Below, piece after piece: positions 4,253 through 6,044 of a stretch of 6,044 bases of DNA. A model generated the notes under the pieces. The model saw only the letters and a program-made list of their open reading frames with translations. It was not told where the DNA came from and did not search any database. Numbering within the stretch: the stretch's first letter is position 1; each line of letters opens with the position of its first letter. This DNA comes from JAULUH01 sp032111745 (GTDB taxonomy: Bacteria; Chloroflexota; Anaerolineae; JAAEKA01): positions 1 to 6,044 of the forward strand of contig JAULUH010000088.1 of the NCBI GenBank assembly GCA_032111745.1, in the 5' to 3' direction. The position numbers were made by a program, and so were the translations under genes.

Positions 4253-6044
4253 CTAATACCCGGGTAGCAGCTGGTTGACAGTCTCGAACAGCCTTGCCGC
4301 CGGGAATCCCTTGACCAGAGCGGCACTGGCGCCGGTGGACTGCGCTACCCGCAATTCCTGGGTATCGCCGGCCAGCACAATGCAGAGGCAACGGGGCAGT
4401 TCCGTCTTGATCTGCTCCAGCAGTGTCCAGGCATCGTCGCCGAAGGGTTCGACGTCCAGCAGCACCAGTTCCGGCTCCTTGGTCCGGGCCAGGCGCAGGG
4501 CTGTCGCGGTGTCGTCCGCCACAGATACCGTCTCGATTTGCGGCATCGATAGGAGCAACGCCCGCCAGCCGTCCCGCAGCCGGCCTGGCCTGGCCACAAC
4601 CAGTACCGAGGCTTGATTCTCCATCTTCGAGGAGAGCTTCCTTTCCAGCCCTTGATCTCTGGTCCGGGTCTCGTCGCGCGCCTGCTCACCCGCATCAGCG
4701 CACGTGCCCAGCTGGCCGCTGGTGACAGATCTGGCCTGTGGCCGGCTATCCCGGATGACTCCACCGTCGGACCCCGGGTCTTGACTTGGGCCGGTCTGAA
4801 CCTGTGTGCCCACGCCCTGACCACCTAGCAGGGCGTGGGCCGCCATGTCGAGGCGAACCGCGCGCGCCACTTCCTGCGCGACCTGCGTCAGGGTTTCGAA
4901 CTCCTCACGGCTGTACTGCCCGTGGTTTTGTCGAGGACCCAGGAACAACATGCCAAAGCGCATGCCCATGTATTCCAGCGGCATACTCAGCCACGCCTCC
5001 CCTGTCCAGCGGCCTGAAGCCTGGAAGGCCTGCGTATGGCCGTCAACCACCAGGCTCATGGCTCCGGATTGGGCCTTGAGCGCGACCACGGCCTCGTCCA
5101 GGAGCCGCCTGGTGAGTAGCTCCGCATCGCTCATGCGCGTGAAGGCCTGGACCTGCTCGCCAAACTGCTTGAGGTCACGGGTGCTATCGGGTGCCTGCCG
5201 GAAGCGGGCCTCCACGAACTTCTCCACACGGCTCTTCAAGGGGGTGAAGGCCGCGGCAACGACCAGGGTCGTGATGACAATCGCGGCGTCGCTCTCTTCG
5301 CCGGTGAAGGTCACAAACATCCTCTGCGTTAGGCCACTGGCCGCAGCGAATACCCCGACCAGGATAGCCGAGAGGGTTCCGTAGACGACGGTCCGGTTCA
5401 CCAGGGTGTCGGCCTCCGAGAGCCGGTAGCGGAGGATGGCCACGGCCACCGCTACGGGGAAGATCAGCAGCCCTGGTAGAAACAGCAGGCCCCTGAACGG
5501 CAGCGAGAATCCAAAGACCGGGGCGATAAACCAGAGGGTCACCGGTACAAACGCCAGAAAACTCCCCAGGAGCACGACGCGCGCTTGCCGGCGCGGCACA
5601 GTGGCATTGCCAGCGCGAGCCCGATACCACATCACGCCCAGAAACAACAGGACCGCAATGGCGTCATACCGGTAGCTGGCTGCCCAGGCGGCAATGTAGG
5701 CCCAGGGCCGCGCCGGGCTGTTCAGAACCACGAGCCCCCAGGCCGCCAGGGCAAGGGAAATGCCATAGGGCAAGGCGAGCAGCCACACCCGGCGCTTCAC
5801 CACCGTCCATTCCTCCGGAAAGCGCATCGCCAGGCTGATCAATGCCCCACCCGTGAGCGCGATCGCGGCCGTCCATAGCGCAGAAAGAGCATGGGTCGTG
5901 CTCAGATCGAACAGGAGCAGGCAGACCAGTGCGGTGTTGATACAGAAGAAAGCCAGGGCTCGGCCCGGCCGCGTCTGGCCCTTGGCCAGGTAGATCCACA
6001 CGCCGATTCCCAGGTAAACCAGCCCCACCAGATACGGCAGCCAG
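4253..6044 (-). CDS. Membrane sensor with GAF and degenerate receiver domains, 5'-partial
   Basis: The gene runs off the window edge: the frame stays open to the last base and the GTG at 6028 is only the first in-window candidate. With that codon as residue 1, about nine hydrophobic segments occupy 1-262. They are followed by the VNRTVVYGTLSAIL (210-223) and AAFTPLKSRVEKFVEARF (259-276) stretches, typical of multi-pass sensor kinases of Chloroflexota. A GAF-like domain spans about 295-395. Residues 396-468 are a Gly/Gln/Ser/Arg-rich linker without recognisable fold. From Met469 a receiver-like domain follows (LVLLD with Asp525, Lys573 in ALVKGFPA). It lacks the acidic pair after strand one (VVARPG) and the Ser/Thr of strand four (VLAGD), so it is probably a pseudo-receiver. 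No HisKA H-box or ATPase N/G boxes are present, so it is not a complete kinase. The receiver may also start separately at the ATG at 4624, with AGGAAG about 12 bases upstream. It probably leads the three-gene minus-strand run. Confidence 0.75.
   Translation of the reverse strand, partial: WLPYLVGLVYLGIGVWIYLAKGQTRPGRALAFFCINTALVCLLLFDLSTTHALSALWTAAIALTGGALISLAMRFPEEWTVVKRRVWLLALPYGISLALAAWGLVVLNSPARPWAYIAAWAASYRYDAIAVLLFLGVMWYRARAGNATVPRRQARVVLLGSFLAFVPVTLWFIAPVFGFSLPFRGLLFLPGLLIFPVAVAVAILRYRLSEADTLVNRTVVYGTLSAILVGVFAAASGLTQRMFVTFTGEESDAAIVITTLVVAAAFTPLKSRVEKFVEARFRQAPDSTRDLKQFGEQVQAFTRMSDAELLTRRLLDEAVVALKAQSGAMSLVVDGHTQAFQASGRWTGEAWLSMPLEYMGMRFGMLFLGPRQNHGQYSREEFETLTQVAQEVARAVRLDMAAHALLGGQGVGTQVQTGPSQDPGSDGGVIRDSRPQARSVTSGQLGTCADAGEQARDETRTRDQGLERKLSSKMENQASVLVVARPGRLRDGWRALLLSMPQIETVSVADDTATALRLARTKEPELVLLDVEPFGDDAWTLLEQIKTELPRCLCIVLAGDTQELRVAQSTGASAALVKGFPAARLFETVNQLLPGY
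4808..4840 (-). repeat. Perfect 12-bp inverted repeat inside the sensor gene
   Basis: GCCCACGCCCTG (4808-4819) and CAGGGCGTGGGC (4829-4840) are perfect inverted copies around a nine-base spacer. They encode residues 397-407 of the sensor, just where the GAF domain ends and the low-complexity linker begins. As RNA it would be a very stable GC-rich hairpin. No U-tract follows on the minus strand, so it is not a textbook terminator, though it may slow transcription or translation. Confidence 0.6.

Noticed and set aside
4345..4824. 159-codon minus-strand frame overlapping the receiver part of the sensor
   Set aside because: It is out of frame with the recognisable receiver domain and its product is Arg/Trp/Cys-rich without motifs.

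Overview
This is a GC-rich bacterial window with seven protein-coding genes and no RNA gene, insertion sequence or CRISPR array that I can see. Protein styles suggest Chloroflexota (Anaerolineae/Caldilineae-like). The clues are a multi-pass membrane sensor of a type common in that phylum, a ScyD/ScyE-like exported propeller, an AbiEii-like nucleotidyltransferase preceded by a very small partner, and a short palindromic repeat of a kind I associate with Chloroflexota and Cyanobacteria. This assignment comes from recalled family resemblance, not from a search.

Layout. Positions 1-171 hold no gene I can support. A near-consensus sigma70-type promoter (172-200) drives a two-gene plus-strand operon. 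It encodes an 82-residue helical protein (239-487) and a 194-residue nucleotidyltransferase (487-1071), coupled by a TGATG stop/start overlap; this is a candidate toxin-antitoxin-like pair. A convergent intergenic region with two strong hairpins (1116-1201) separates it from a minus-strand gene for an exported ScyD/ScyE-like beta-propeller protein (1210-2265). The divergent gap 2266-2480 holds a long hairpin in the probable leader of that gene and a near-perfect palindromic repeat (2407-2436). A plus-strand VOC/glyoxalase-fold gene (2481-2870) then overlaps the 3' end of a minus-strand gene by 17 bases.

The right half (2854-6044) is a minus-strand run with short gaps, probably one transcript. 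In transcription order it holds a membrane protein with a GAF-like domain and a degenerate receiver domain, whose 5' end is cut by the window edge; a small antibiotic-biosynthesis-monooxygenase (ABM) family protein; and a PLP-dependent threonine/serine dehydratase. The dehydratase is the only clear metabolic enzyme; no complete pathway is visible.

The two points most worth follow-up are the small-protein/nucleotidyltransferase pair and the sensor. The sensor seems to have lost or never had its kinase domains: GAF runs through an odd 73-residue linker into a receiver-like domain without the acidic pocket, and a perfect 12-bp inverted repeat sits exactly at the junction.
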